Positions 50,823 through 60,797 of a stretch of 64,000 nt of DNA are shown here, in pieces (within the stretch, counting starts at the first letter, position 1; each line of letters begins with the position of its first letter). This DNA is from Flammeovirga yaeyamensis. GTDB lineage: Bacteria; Bacteroidota; Bacteroidia; Cytophagales; Flammeovirgaceae. The stretch covers positions 1,860,001 through 1,924,000 of the forward strand of contig NZ_CP076133.1 of the NCBI RefSeq assembly GCF_018736045.1. The letters are read 5' to 3'. The notes beneath the pieces were generated by a model. The model was given only the letters and a program-made list of their open reading frames with translations. It ran no database searches and was not told the origin of the DNA. The translations under genes were made by a program, and so were the position numbers.

Positions 50823-51437
50823 TTAAATCAAAAGGTTTTCTACGGCATATTTTATAAGATCAGCTTTTGAATCAATTTGTAGTTTTGCTCTAATATTTTT
50901 GGTATGTGTTTTTACTGTTTCATGACTAATAAAAAGAATTTCTGATATTGTTTTCATGCTTTTGCCTTCTGCCACTAGTCGTATAATTTGTTCTTCTCTA
51001 GGCGATACAACAGTCTTTTCAATAGTCTGAACGCTCATCACTCCATTCAATTTTGAGGTAAAATATTGCCCTCCATTGGTAATTGTAGTAATTGCTTCAG
51101 TAAAAGTAGACATATCATCATCTTTAAGAATATAGCCATCGATATTTAATCTATTGGCTTTTCTTAAAATTGATGGTTTAGAATGCATGGAAACAATTAA
51201 ATACTTCGTATCAACTGTCTTTTCTTTCGCTCTCTCAATAAACTCAAAGCCTTTCATTTCAGGCATATCCATATCTACCAATATTATTTGATATTCATTA
51301 AGGTCGTATTTTTCAAGAGTTTCTTTTGGATCAAAACAAACGTCAACATCAGCATTCAAGAGATTTTTTAATATTTGTTCAATCCCAGTACAAAAAAGAA
51401 CATGATCGTCGACAATTAGTATTTTTAGTTTTTCCAT
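50823..51437 (-). CDS. NarL/LuxR-type response regulator, 204 aa
   Basis: Receiver domain with Asp9-Asp10-Asp11, phospho-acceptor Asp55 (IILVDMDMPEMKG) and Lys near 105, then a LuxR helix-turn-helix (SPREEQIIRLVAEGKSMKTI; SHETVKTHTKNIRAKLQI). It is the first gene of the operon and the likely target of the two kinases encoded downstream. Confidence 0.92.
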   Translation of the reverse strand: MEKLKILIVDDHVLFCTGIEQILKNLLNADVDVCFDPKETLEKYDLNEYQIILVDMDMPEMKGFEFIERAKEKTVDTKYLIVSMHSKPSILRKANRLNIDGYILKDDDMSTFTEAITTITNGGQYFTSKLNGVMSVQTIEKTVVSPREEQIIRLVAEGKSMKTISEILFISHETVKTHTKNIRAKLQIDSKADLIKYAVENLLI

Positions 51438-51490
51438 AGCAATTCAATTTCTCAAATATATTAAATGAATGCTTTCAAGAACATCACTAT

Positions 51491-51522
51491 TTTGGGTGAT
51501 TTTAATGCAATTCGTACCTTTG
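51491..51522 (+). promoter_or_regulatory. Promoter of hrpB
   Basis: TTTG at 51491-51494, 20 nt, TACCTTTG at 51515-51522: an exact Bacteroidetes promoter, 23 nt before the GTG start. Confidence 0.75.
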
Positions 51523-51544
51523 TCCACTCATCAAAAAAAAGAAC

Positions 51545-54028
51545 GTGGCATTTCCATATCATCAAACCAATCTTCCGGTAAAAGATATTATACCTGAAGT
51601 TCATCAAGTTTTAGAAAATCAAAATACGCTTATTTTAAAAGCACCTCCGGGCGCAGGTAAAAGTACTTTATTGCCCCTTGCTTTATTGGGACAAAAGTGG
51701 CTCGGAGATCAGAAAATCTTAATGCTTGAACCAAGACGTTTAGCAGCAAAATCAATTGCTGAAAGAATGTCTGACATGTTGGGTGAAAAAGTTGGAAATA
51801 CGGTTGGCTATAGAGTCCGATTCGATACTAAAATATCTGATAAGACAAAGATAGAAGTGGTTACTGAGGGTATTCTGACTAGAATGATTCATCATGACAA
51901 CACTTTAGAAGATGTTGGAATCATTATTTTTGATGAATTCCATGAACGCAGTATTCATGCTGATGTAGCCATGGCGCTTTCTAGAGAAATACAGAAGGTG
52001 ATTAGAGAAGATCTAAGGATTTTGGTCATGTCAGCCACAATGGATATGCCACAATTGTCACTAATGCTCGATCAGGCTCCGATAATAGAAAGTAAAGGAA
52101 AAATGTATCCTGTAGACATTAACTATGTTGGTGATATTGATCGTTATCTCATCCCTGAACTTACTGCAAAAACGGTTATTGATGCAGCAAAAAAACATGA
52201 TGGAGATATTCTTTGTTTTTTACCTGGCCAAGGCGAAATCAGAAAATGTGAGGAGATCTTAAGGGGTGCACTTCGTGAGTTTTCTATTCACCCGCTTTAT
52301 GGTCAATTACCATTTCATGTTCAGCAAAAGGCAATTTTTCCACATCCTCAAGGGAAAAGAAAAGTAGTTTTGGCTACTAACATTGCAGAAACCAGTTTAA
52401 CCATCGAAGGAGTGAAAATTGTAGTCGATTCTGGCTTTACAAGAACTCAAGTTTTTGATGCCAACTCAGGGCTTTCAAAATTAACTACTGAACAAATTTC
52501 TGAAGATGCCGCAGATCAAAGAAGTGGTCGTGCTGGACGTCTTTCAGAGGGTGTTTGTTATCGACTTTGGAGCTTATCTACTCATCAAAAGTTAGATAAA
52601 GAACGTACTCCTGAAATAGAAAAAGCTGATTTAACATCACTGGCCTTAGATATGGCGGAATGGGGCATTACTTCACCTACTTCATTAGAATGGGTTACTC
52701 CTCCTCCAAACGGTCATTTTCTACAAGCCATGGACACCTTGGAACAATTAGAGGCTTTTGAAGATGGACTATTAACCGATCATGGTAAGGAGATACACAA
52801 ATTACCTTGTCACCCAAGGATTGCGCATATGTTATTGTATGCTGAAGAGGAAGATCTTCTTGCTTTAGCTTGTGATTTAGCAGCTATTTTAGAAGAAAGA
52901 GATCCTCTTCCTAATAACTCTGGAATTGACATTAATTTGAGAATAGAAGCCTTAAGACGATTTAGAACTGATAGCGGAAAGAACAAACGCTTTAGGAATA
53001 TAGAAAAAGTAGCCAATCAATACCGCAGGCTATTTGATATTGATGCTGACAACTCAGGTGTGGATGATTTTGAAACAGGTGTTTTATTGGCTCATGCCTA
53101 CCCAGAAAGAATTGCTTGTTCTAAACCTGGAAATAATGCACAATTCCAACTTGCGAATGGTAAAATTGCCATGGCGGGTCATAAAGACGATTTAGCCTAC
53201 GAGCAATGGTTGGCAGTGGCACATATTGACGCCCGTGAGGGTATGGGAAAAATCTTTATGGCATCTCCTTTAGATCCAAAGGATTTAGCCACTATGGTTA
53301 AAGAAAAAGAAATGATCGAATGGGATACTGATGATGGAGGACTTATTGCCACAAAAGACTTACGCATTGGTAGCATAGTGCTTAAAAGTACGCCTATCCA
53401 ATCCATTTCTGAGGAAGCCAAATTAAATGCAATTACTGATGCCATAAAAAAAGAAGGCCGTCAGCTTCTAGATTTCAATGAGGAAGTCACTCAATGGCAA
53501 GCCAGGATTGCTAGTTTAAGAAAATGGAATCCTAAAGAGGAGTGGCCCGACTGTTCTACCCCACACCTATTGTTAAACAACAAACAATGGATCACCCCTT
53601 ACTTAAAAGACGTAAAAAAACCTCAAGATTTAAAGAAATTAAAGCTGATTGATATTCTACATCATAGTTTAGAGTGGGATAAACAAGAAGCATTAAATAC
53701 ACTTGCTCCAATAAAAATAAAAGTCCCAAGTGGTAGTCAGATAAAACTTAAATATTCTGATAATGGAGCACCTCCTATTTTGGCCGTACGCTTACAAGAA
53801 TGTTTTGGTTTAGCAGAAACACCTTCTGTAAACAACTGTAAACAAAATGTTTTGATGCATTTATTGTCTCCAGGGTTTAAACCGGTACAGATTACATCTG
53901 ACTTAAAAAGCTTCTGGGACAACACCTATTTTGAGGTAAAAAAGGAACTGAAAAGAAGATATCCTAAGCATGCGTGGCCAGAAAAACCATGGGAAGAAGA
54001 AGCCGTAAGAGGAGTTAAAAGAAAATAA
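51545..54028 (+). CDS. hrpB: ATP-dependent helicase HrpB, 827 aa
   Basis: DExH helicase with Walker A LKAPPGAGKSTLLPLALLGQ, motif II DEFHERS, motif III SATMD, and QRSGRAGR, followed by the HrpB C-terminal domains (WPDCSTPHLLLNNKQWITPY and RYPKHAWPEKPWEEEAVRG at the end, the HrpB signature). Length is normal. I accept GTG at 51545 as start because it lies just after a perfect promoter and no ATG precedes it. RNA helicase of unknown physiological role. Confidence 0.93.
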   Translation: MAFPYHQTNLPVKDIIPEVHQVLENQNTLILKAPPGAGKSTLLPLALLGQKWLGDQKILMLEPRRLAAKSIAERMSDMLGEKVGNTVGYRVRFDTKISDKTKIEVVTEGILTRMIHHDNTLEDVGIIIFDEFHERSIHADVAMALSREIQKVIREDLRILVMSATMDMPQLSLMLDQAPIIESKGKMYPVDINYVGDIDRYLIPELTAKTVIDAAKKHDGDILCFLPGQGEIRKCEEILRGALREFSIHPLYGQLPFHVQQKAIFPHPQGKRKVVLATNIAETSLTIEGVKIVVDSGFTRTQVFDANSGLSKLTTEQISEDAADQRSGRAGRLSEGVCYRLWSLSTHQKLDKERTPEIEKADLTSLALDMAEWGITSPTSLEWVTPPPNGHFLQAMDTLEQLEAFEDGLLTDHGKEIHKLPCHPRIAHMLLYAEEEDLLALACDLAAILEERDPLPNNSGIDINLRIEALRRFRTDSGKNKRFRNIEKVANQYRRLFDIDADNSGVDDFETGVLLAHAYPERIACSKPGNNAQFQLANGKIAMAGHKDDLAYEQWLAVAHIDAREGMGKIFMASPLDPKDLATMVKEKEMIEWDTDDGGLIATKDLRIGSIVLKSTPIQSISEEAKLNAITDAIKKEGRQLLDFNEEVTQWQARIASLRKWNPKEEWPDCSTPHLLLNNKQWITPYLKDVKKPQDLKKLKLIDILHHSLEWDKQEALNTLAPIKIKVPSGSQIKLKYSDNGAPPILAVRLQECFGLAETPSVNNCKQNVLMHLLSPGFKPVQITSDLKSFWDNTYFEVKKELKRRYPKHAWPEKPWEEEAVRGVKRK

Positions 54029-54070
54029 CACGTAATTAATACACTTTTAACACAATTTACAAAGCATACA

Positions 54071-54101
54071 TTGATAAATAGGGTGAAATTAGTTAGTTTT
54101 A
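54071..54101 (+). promoter_or_regulatory. Promoter candidate for the 94-aa membrane protein
   Basis: TTG at 54071-54073, 20 nt, TAGTTTTA at 54094-54101 (one mismatch to TAnnTTTG), 23 nt before the ATG. Confidence 0.45.
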
Positions 54102-54124
54102 CATTAAACAAATAACAACTAATT

Positions 54125-54409
54125 ATGGATTCATTTAGAAAATATTTCGTAGGTGCTATTATTGGAGTTTTTCCATTTGTCGCATTATTTTATCACGTTT
54201 TTGTAAGTCTTCAAGTGTATAAAATTGAAGGTGCCTTACTAGGATTCATTGCACTTATTACACCTGTTATAAGTGATGCCGTATGGTTAGTGTACAGTAT
54301 CTTAACACAAGGGGTGCATTTATATCACATCTTAGGTGTTATCGGAGTCTTCTTTGGATATTTATGGTTAAAACATGGTAGGAATAGAAAAATAAATTCA
54401 ACTTCCTAA
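54125..54409 (+). CDS. Three-helix membrane protein, 94 aa
   Basis: MDSFRKYFVGAIIGVFPFVA. Hydrophobic helices at about 8-30, 36-55 and 66-84, basic tail (KHGRNRKINSTS). No family recognised. Convergent with the kinase gene, 5 nt apart. Confidence 0.65.
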   Translation: MDSFRKYFVGAIIGVFPFVALFYHVFVSLQVYKIEGALLGFIALITPVISDAVWLVYSILTQGVHLYHILGVIGVFFGYLWLKHGRNRKINSTS

Positions 54410-54414
54410 GATAT

Positions 54415-57400
54415 TTAAAGGTAATCCATTATGAACTTTTGAAGTTCTTCTTGTTCATAAGGTTTAGGAATGCAGGCATCCATACCTGCTGCTAAATACT
54501 TTTCAATTAAATCACCATCAACATTCGCAGTGATAGCAATAATAGGGGTAGATAAATTTAATTTATTTCGAATAATTTTAGTGGCTTCTACCCCATCCAT
54601 TACGGGCATTTGAATATCCATTAAAATCATATCAAATTCTTTCTTTTTGCACAATTCTGTAGCTATTAATCCATTTTCTGCCTCAGTAATATCCATCTTC
54701 CAGTTTTCAAGTATACCTTTCAACAATAAAATATTAAAGGGATTATCTTCTACCATGAGGACTCTCATTCCAGTCCAATCTCCATTTTTGAGCCTAATTT
54801 TTCGATCATCATTATTTTGAGAAACAAGATGACTCTTAATTACCTTTTCGAGGTCTTCCAAATCAAATGGTTTAGAAACACAATCGTTCATGCCAGAGGC
54901 CTTATACAACTTTTGGTCTTCTATAGAACTATTGGCTGTTAATGCAATAATTGGGAGTGTTTTATGTAATTCTTCCCTTAATATTTTGGTAGCTTCCACC
55001 CCATCCATTACGGGCATTTGAATATCCATTAAGATAATATCAAAATCTTGTTCTATAGCCAATTCAATAGCTTCTTCTCCATGTTCAGCAGTAACTATCT
55101 CAAGGCCCCAACCTTCCAAGATGTTGACCACTAACATTTTGTTAAACATGTTATCTTCTACAACCAATACTTTTTTCCCTTTCCAGGAATCAGAAGGTCG
55201 ATGTAATTCTTTGTTTTTCGGTTTTAAGAAAAATACGTCCTTAATTACTTTTTTTAACTGTCCTACTTTAAAAGGTTTAGGAATACATCCATTCATTCCT
55301 ACCTCTAAGAACTCTTCTTCATAATCAGGCGTTAAATGAGCAGAAAATGCAATGATTGGTACTTTTTTAGAATATTGATCTCTAATAATTTTGGTAGTTT
55401 CTACTCCATCCATCTTAGGCATTTGAATATCCATTAAGATTAAATCAAAATTATTATTCTCTTTAATAGAATCTATTGCTTCAAAACCATCATTGGCTGA
55501 TGTTACATTTAGTCCCCACCTATTTAAAATATTACTTACCAATAGCTGATTATATTCATTATCCTCAACTAATAATACATTTTTTCCTTTCCATAATGTA
55601 TGATCAACCCCATGTTCATCTTTGATTTCTTTTTGGTTGAATATTTTTGATAATTCTATAAATAAATCTTCTTGCTGGAAAGGTTTGGTTACCGTAGTAT
55701 CCATTCCTACTTCTTTGTAGTATTCTAAATCCGATTTCATTGCATTGGCTGTTAATGCAATAATTGGTGTACCTATTTGTAATTTATTTCTGATGTATTC
55801 AGTTGTTTCAATACCATCCATTTCAGGCATTTGAATATCCATCAAAATCACATCATAGGACTTATCTTTAAGTACTTCAATGGCTAGTTTTCCATTATCT
55901 GAAATATCAACATTTAGATTCCATTGTTTCAGAATATTATCAGCTAATAACTGATTGAATTGATTATCTTCCACTAATAAGACATGAAAATCAGACCAAT
56001 CCACATCATCTTGTGAAAGGGCTAAATCATCCTTATCATTTACAATAGCACATTTCTCGAATGGTATTTCTACTTTAAATGTGGTTCCTACTCCAACTTC
56101 ACTTTCTAAAGATATTTTACCGCCCATTAGTTCAATCAAACTCTTACTTATGGTAAGACCAAGACCGGTTCCTCCAAATTTTCTGGTTACTGATGCATCT
56201 GCTTGTGAAAATCCTTCAAAAATCTTATCGTGTTTTTCTTTTGGAATTCCTTCCCCGGTATCAATTACTTTGAATATGACATTTTGGGTTTCACCCTCAG
56301 AATTGATATCATCGTATGAAATATCTAAAGTGACCTCTCCATGATTGGTAAACTTAATGGCATTACTCACCAAATTAGTAAGTACCTGATTTAAACGATA
56401 TGGATCTCCTATTAATGTAGGATGTAATTTTTCGTCCCAATTGTGGTTTAAAAGTATATTTTTTTCTGTTGCTCTAATCTCCAGTGATTTCACAAATGAA
56501 TTGATTCTATCCTTTAGATCAAATTCTATATGTTCAATTTCTAATTTTTCTGATTCAATTTTAGAAATGTCTAAAACATCATTTATGACAACCAATAAGT
56601 TTTCTGCCGATGTTTTAATGGCATGTATAAATTCGGATTGTTTGGGTAATAATGGGGTTTTAGTAAGTAAATTAGATAAACCGATGATGGCATTCATTGG
56701 AGTCCTTAATTCATGTGAGGTATTAGCTATAAATCTTTCTTTAACTCTAGAAGATTCAATTGCTTTTTCTCTTGCTTTCGATAAAGCATCTTCCATTTCT
56801 TTTCGAAGAGAGATGTCTACACCAACTGAAGAGTAACCTATAATTTTATCATTTTCGTCTTTAATTGAGATAAAAGTGGAGTACAACCAAATCACTTTAC
56901 CCGATTTGGAATTTATACTAAACTCATAAATATCTTTGTCCTTTGAATGAAATGCTTGTTCATGAAATTGCTCGGCAATATCATCATGTAAATCTTCTGT
57001 GATTAACTCAAAAAATTCCTTTCCAAGTAATTCTTCTTCAGTGTAACCTGTAAGTTCAATAGCAGAGGGGTTTACATAAAGAAGGCATCCTTCTACATCA
57101 GTTCTAATTATTACTTCAGAGGCATTTTCAACTAGTCCTCTATATAAAACTTCTTTTTCTTCAACTTTTGTTTTTTGCTTTTTTAATCTATCCGTCAATT
57201 CCTTCAATTCTGACAGATTGATTTCATTCATTTTCAATAACTGAACAGCATCGGGTGTAGGGTCATTTAGAGCGAAATCACTTAGTGCTAGTTTATGTTC
57301 AACTAACTCATCTGTACTTTTCATCCAAGGAGAACCCAAGAACAATATTTTTTTTTCTGTTTCTAGTAAAATTATTTGTCCCCTAAGAATTAGTTTTCGT

Positions 57401-57639
57401 TCTGCATTTTGAAAAACGAAGACCTTTGTTAACTGACTTTTTAACTCATCATAGGTAAAATCAACAGTCCAAGGTCTAACTAATTTTAAGTGGTCGTGAA
57501 AAGGTTGATCTATGATATTAGGAAAAAGTTTTAAAAAACTTTTTCCTACAGATTCAAATTTAAAATTTTTATCTAAAATAAAATAAAACGGATAAAGCAG
57601 ATTAAAGTCTACCTCAGTATTTGAAATACTTATTTTCAT
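54415..57639 (-). CDS. H-NOX-associated hybrid histidine kinase: HNOBA-PAS-HisKA-HATPase-4xREC, 1074 aa
   Basis: Residues 1-145 resemble the HNOBA (heme-NO-binding-associated) domain (LILRGQIILLETEKKILFLG; LALSDFALNDPTPDAV), then coiled coil, PAS (about 165-285: YRGLVENASEVIIRTDVEGC), HisKA with His309 (TSHELRTPMNAI), HATPase (410-530), and four receiver domains with Asp601, Asp737, Asp872 and Asp1008. Every receiver keeps VEDN and DIQMP. Spacing of 135-136 residues is remarkably even, pointing to recent internal duplication. The gene is 1 nt downstream of the H-NOX gene; no periplasmic domain is present. Confidence 0.9.
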   Translation of the reverse strand: MKISISNTEVDFNLLYPFYFILDKNFKFESVGKSFLKLFPNIIDQPFHDHLKLVRPWTVDFTYDELKSQLTKVFVFQNAERKLILRGQIILLETEKKILFLGSPWMKSTDELVEHKLALSDFALNDPTPDAVQLLKMNEINLSELKELTDRLKKQKTKVEEKEVLYRGLVENASEVIIRTDVEGCLLYVNPSAIELTGYTEEELLGKEFFELITEDLHDDIAEQFHEQAFHSKDKDIYEFSINSKSGKVIWLYSTFISIKDENDKIIGYSSVGVDISLRKEMEDALSKAREKAIESSRVKERFIANTSHELRTPMNAIIGLSNLLTKTPLLPKQSEFIHAIKTSAENLLVVINDVLDISKIESEKLEIEHIEFDLKDRINSFVKSLEIRATEKNILLNHNWDEKLHPTLIGDPYRLNQVLTNLVSNAIKFTNHGEVTLDISYDDINSEGETQNVIFKVIDTGEGIPKEKHDKIFEGFSQADASVTRKFGGTGLGLTISKSLIELMGGKISLESEVGVGTTFKVEIPFEKCAIVNDKDDLALSQDDVDWSDFHVLLVEDNQFNQLLADNILKQWNLNVDISDNGKLAIEVLKDKSYDVILMDIQMPEMDGIETTEYIRNKLQIGTPIIALTANAMKSDLEYYKEVGMDTTVTKPFQQEDLFIELSKIFNQKEIKDEHGVDHTLWKGKNVLLVEDNEYNQLLVSNILNRWGLNVTSANDGFEAIDSIKENNNFDLILMDIQMPKMDGVETTKIIRDQYSKKVPIIAFSAHLTPDYEEEFLEVGMNGCIPKPFKVGQLKKVIKDVFFLKPKNKELHRPSDSWKGKKVLVVEDNMFNKMLVVNILEGWGLEIVTAEHGEEAIELAIEQDFDIILMDIQMPVMDGVEATKILREELHKTLPIIALTANSSIEDQKLYKASGMNDCVSKPFDLEDLEKVIKSHLVSQNNDDRKIRLKNGDWTGMRVLMVEDNPFNILLLKGILENWKMDITEAENGLIATELCKKKEFDMILMDIQMPVMDGVEATKIIRNKLNLSTPIIAITANVDGDLIEKYLAAGMDACIPKPYEQEELQKFIMDYL

Positions 57640-57640
57640 A

Positions 57641-58183
57641 CTACCACGCTACTGTAAATTCATCATGTCTGAGCCCATCAACTCTACCTGTTAGAAACTC
57701 TACTTCTACTTCAGTATCAAATGCTTCTCCAAGACCAAGTAATAACCCATGGACGAAGTCAGTTAGACCTTCTCTAACAGAAAAATATTTTACTTTGAGT
57801 TTTTTCTCTTCCAATACTTCTATATCAAACTCAGGTGGTTGAATGTTAGGGTACAATAACATCACCCTACTATGAAAATTTGGTAGATTAACAAAAAAGT
57901 CTTTTAGGTTATTTCCTCCGGTATCCATTAAGGAACCATAATGTTTTTTTGCAGTAGTCAGTACCCAATATTTTCCAAAGGCTACTAAGACATCTGATAA
58001 AGGTAATTCTAATACCTCTGAAGCCGCGATTGCTAAATCAAATGTGATTTTATCGTCGTATATCTCATTTCCAGCAAATAGTTCGATGTCAACACCACTT
58101 TTTTTAAGAATAGCTTCCCACTTTTCTTCTCCAAAATTTTCTGTAACTAGTCCTTGGATAGCCTTATTTACAATTCCGTACAT
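57641..58183 (-). CDS. H-NOX heme nitric-oxide/oxygen-binding sensor, 180 aa
   Basis: HNOB family, full length (180 aa). Proximal heme ligand His104 (LPNFHSRVMLLYP) and the heme-propionate YxSxR motif Tyr133-Ser135-Arg137 (YFSVREGL) are present. It would bind NO and control the HNOBA-containing kinase encoded immediately downstream, a known NO-signalling arrangement in bacteria, often linked with biofilm control. Confidence 0.93.
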   Translation of the reverse strand: MYGIVNKAIQGLVTENFGEEKWEAILKKSGVDIELFAGNEIYDDKITFDLAIAASEVLELPLSDVLVAFGKYWVLTTAKKHYGSLMDTGGNNLKDFFVNLPNFHSRVMLLYPNIQPPEFDIEVLEEKKLKVKYFSVREGLTDFVHGLLLGLGEAFDTEVEVEFLTGRVDGLRHDEFTVAW

Positions 58184-58288
58184 TTTTGAGTAATTAAGTA
58201 ATTAATATCTATTATAGAAATTACTACTCATAGGTATCAAATCAAATATTGACTTCAAAATTTCAATAATAATCCTAATATCATACAA

Positions 58289-59332
58289 TTAAAGCAATTG
58301 ATGCTCTTTAATATAGTCAACTAAAATATCAGACATTTCTTTATGCATCTGGATATCGGGGTGAGCATTTGAAGCTAAATAAGGAAAATCCAAGCGATAT
58401 ATACGCTCATCTTTTATTTCAGATACTGCCTGATCTACAATACTTTTATAATTATATTCCTCTTTTACAATATCCATACAACCCAACACACATATTATTG
58501 ATGCATTAGGATGACTTTTCCTTATGTTCAAAATAAAATTTTGATAAGCTTTAACAACATCCTGATCTGTAACTTGCTGTCTACCAAACCATTTTAATGA
58601 TTGTTCGAGATCTGGATAGTTTCTTAACCAAGCATCGTTTTGTAATAAGTTAATCACAACCAAATTAGTTTTATCCTTGTTGAAATCCCATTTGGTAGTG
58701 GCATCTTTAGGGTTCACTCTATTGTATATCTGAGGCATAATATAATCTCCCCAACTGGCCATCACTCCAATTCCACTTCTTGCGATCACAAATTGTTCCG
58801 CAGAAAGTCTTCTCGATGTTAAAGATGAATAAGCATAATAATTATTGGTGTAAAGTGGGTTGTCATTTCCAGTGGTATCTTTATTAGCATAACCCACAGT
58901 AATTGAATTTCCATAATAAGTAATCACTTTCTGTTTACGATAACCTTCAAGTAAATCACCATTTAATTCTGCTAGTGTAATTTTGGTAGTTCCCTTAGAA
59001 AAATCATTTAATCGGTGTAGTGTTATGGTCGCCTCTTCTACTTTAGAACTTTTCCATACAGTATATGTAGTATCTTTATCAACTATAAACTGATGATCTT
59101 CAATGCCATTGACAAGAACTAGATATTCACTTTCTCCTACATCATCTGACATTTGAAGTTTTAGAGACTCCCCTTTTATATTAAAAGTGATGCTTGTTCC
59201 TGGCCAATATACTTCTATGGCATCTTCCACATAATTACAACGCCCCTCTATCACTGCTAGATCAATCCAATTCATACTATTTGAGTTACAAGAAAAAAAT
59301 AAAATGGAAGTAATTTTAATTATCAAAAACAT
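58289..59332 (-). CDS. CE2-like SGNH/GDSL carbohydrate esterase, 347 aa
   Basis: I took the internal start MFLIIKITSILFFSCNSNSM: a lipoprotein-type signal with Cys15. Residues about 25-125 form a jelly-roll (GRCNYVEDAIEVYWPGTSIT), followed by the SGNH domain with block I TYYGNSITVGYA (Ser), block II Gly, block III NLVVINLLQNDAW and block V-like HPDIQMHKE, matching CE2 acetyl-xylan-esterase architecture. Overlaps the upstream VLRF1-like gene by 17 nt. Confidence 0.75.
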   Translation of the reverse strand: MFLIIKITSILFFSCNSNSMNWIDLAVIEGRCNYVEDAIEVYWPGTSITFNIKGESLKLQMSDDVGESEYLVLVNGIEDHQFIVDKDTTYTVWKSSKVEEATITLHRLNDFSKGTTKITLAELNGDLLEGYRKQKVITYYGNSITVGYANKDTTGNDNPLYTNNYYAYSSLTSRRLSAEQFVIARSGIGVMASWGDYIMPQIYNRVNPKDATTKWDFNKDKTNLVVINLLQNDAWLRNYPDLEQSLKWFGRQQVTDQDVVKAYQNFILNIRKSHPNASIICVLGCMDIVKEEYNYKSIVDQAVSEIKDERIYRLDFPYLASNAHPDIQMHKEMSDILVDYIKEHQLL

Positions 59333-59978
59333 TTCTAAGAATCTCTTCAGCCTGTTCCTTTTGCTCTTCTGAAAAAGAAAATTCTCCTTTAAGTAAATCT
59401 TGGTGTATTTTTTTAAGGTCTTCGAAATTAGCATTTGGTATATATTTAGGAATCTTATAAATACGTTGGTCTTTTTTATCGAAAGGACAAGCAACTTTTG
59501 ATGAAAATAAATAGGGTATCAATATTTTTGAGCAACTAAAGATAATCTTTTCTGGATGATCAGTATTAAAATATTGTTGCAATCTCTCATTAATATGTTC
59601 AAAAAAATTGAGGGTATTTGCCAATCTTAACCTCGACCCTGCCTTAGACTTCCCTCTGGTTTTTAAATATTTAATCTGACTTTTGCCTTGCTTTTTTCTT
59701 ACTGCATACGTTGCAAATGTTTTATGATCAACCAACTGATTATTTTTAACTAGCCCTACTGAAGCATTCTCTGTTTGAATTATACAAAGCACATAACTTA
59801 CAGTCCTTTCATTCAATTCTTGATTCAAGTTAAAAGGAAGGCGAAAATGAAAAATCGGGGTTTCGGTTTCATCATAAAAGGTAATGCTATGTGAATGTTC
59901 ATCAAATTGTTTTTGATAATTATCTAACTGATTAAATAATGCTTGAATCTTATTACTAGGTATTATACGATATATCAT
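59316..59978 (-). CDS. Vms1/ANKZF1-like release factor homologue (VLRF1 domain), 220 aa
   Basis: Residues 60-165 show the VLRF1 pattern: NASVGLVKNNQLVDHKTFAT, then YAVRKKQGKSQ with Gln101 (the GSQ-type Gln that positions peptidyl-tRNA hydrolysis in Vms1), RGKSKAGSRLRLAN, and a C-terminal helix region. VLRF1 proteins free nascent chains from stalled large subunits. This is a stand-alone bacterial copy. Overlap with an esterase gene is probably coincidental. Confidence 0.75.
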   Translation of the reverse strand: MIYRIIPSNKIQALFNQLDNYQKQFDEHSHSITFYDETETPIFHFRLPFNLNQELNERTVSYVLCIIQTENASVGLVKNNQLVDHKTFATYAVRKKQGKSQIKYLKTRGKSKAGSRLRLANTLNFFEHINERLQQYFNTDHPEKIIFSCSKILIPYLFSSKVACPFDKKDQRIYKIPKYIPNANFEDLKKIHQDLLKGEFSFSEEQKEQAEEILRNVFDN

Positions 59979-60320
59979 TTCCTCACTTTCACTTGAAAAA
60001 TTATGAGCTCAAAAATAAAAAAGATGTAGAGGTTTTAATAAAGAACTTCAAAAAATCAACAATTGATTAGAATTTTAGCTTCAAAAAGCATCAGAATTTT
60101 AAATATTATTGTTTTTGTGAAAATAACAGAACATTCAATACATGGAATGTAACCTTTATTTTTGTAATAAATCAATTATAAGAATTGTACTTTAAGAAGA
60201 TGTTACAAAAAAACATCACGCATTTCGTTGTTTTTAGACCAATTTAAGAAGAATATTACTTTTAAGAATTATAATTATTCCAATAGCGTTATAGAGGTGT
60301 ATTTAACGAAAAACCTTATC
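59979..60320. other. AT-rich intergenic region between divergent genes
   Basis: Promoter region for both neighbours; no gene or clear hairpin seen. A frame starting at 60228 exists, but its first 31 codons look like leader DNA. Confidence 0.4.
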
Positions 60321-60692
60321 ATGAAAAACTTATACTTCCCAGCTATATTAACCCTATTATTCTCATTTGAAGTTTTCGCTTTTGATACTGAATGGTATAA
60401 TAAATACATCAGTATTATTGATGTTGAATTGGATGATACTCAAACAAAAGACCTCTTAACAGAATGGGTAGGAATCTATGAAGACAACAGTACCATCTAC
60501 TTATATAATTTATCAACCGAACAATTTTTCTGTTCTTTCGAGAATGGGATTCGATCTGCCACAATTAAAGAAGTGACCAAAACATCTGGTATTGTAAATG
60601 TTCGACTAGTTGTGAATGATAACGCTTTAATTTATGTCACTTTTAATAGGGCAAATGGAAAGGTAATTACTTGTAAAGCAGAACATATATAA
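60321..60692 (+). CDS. Secreted hypothetical protein, 123 aa
   Basis: I chose the ATG at 60321 (MKNLYFPAILTLLFSFEVFA signal peptide). The mature part is beta-rich (LLTEWVGIYEDNSTIYLYNL; IVNVRLVVNDNALIYVTFNR) with two Cys. No family recognised. A strong terminator follows. Confidence 0.6.
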   Translation: MKNLYFPAILTLLFSFEVFAFDTEWYNKYISIIDVELDDTQTKDLLTEWVGIYEDNSTIYLYNLSTEQFFCSFENGIRSATIKEVTKTSGIVNVRLVVNDNALIYVTFNRANGKVITCKAEHI

Positions 60693-60741
60693 AAAATTGA
60701 TATGGGGAGAAACTAAATAGATAGCTTCAAAATTAGGTATT

Positions 60742-60797
60742 GGTACATATTCTTTACAGATATAATTCTGTAAAAGAATATGTACTAATTTTTTTTA
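60742..60797 (+). terminator. Long-stem terminator
   Basis: GTACATATTCTTT-a-CAGA pairs with TCTG-TAAAAGAATATGTAC (60743-60785), followed by TAATTTTTTTT. It overlaps the stop of the convergent TonB receptor gene. Confidence 0.8.
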
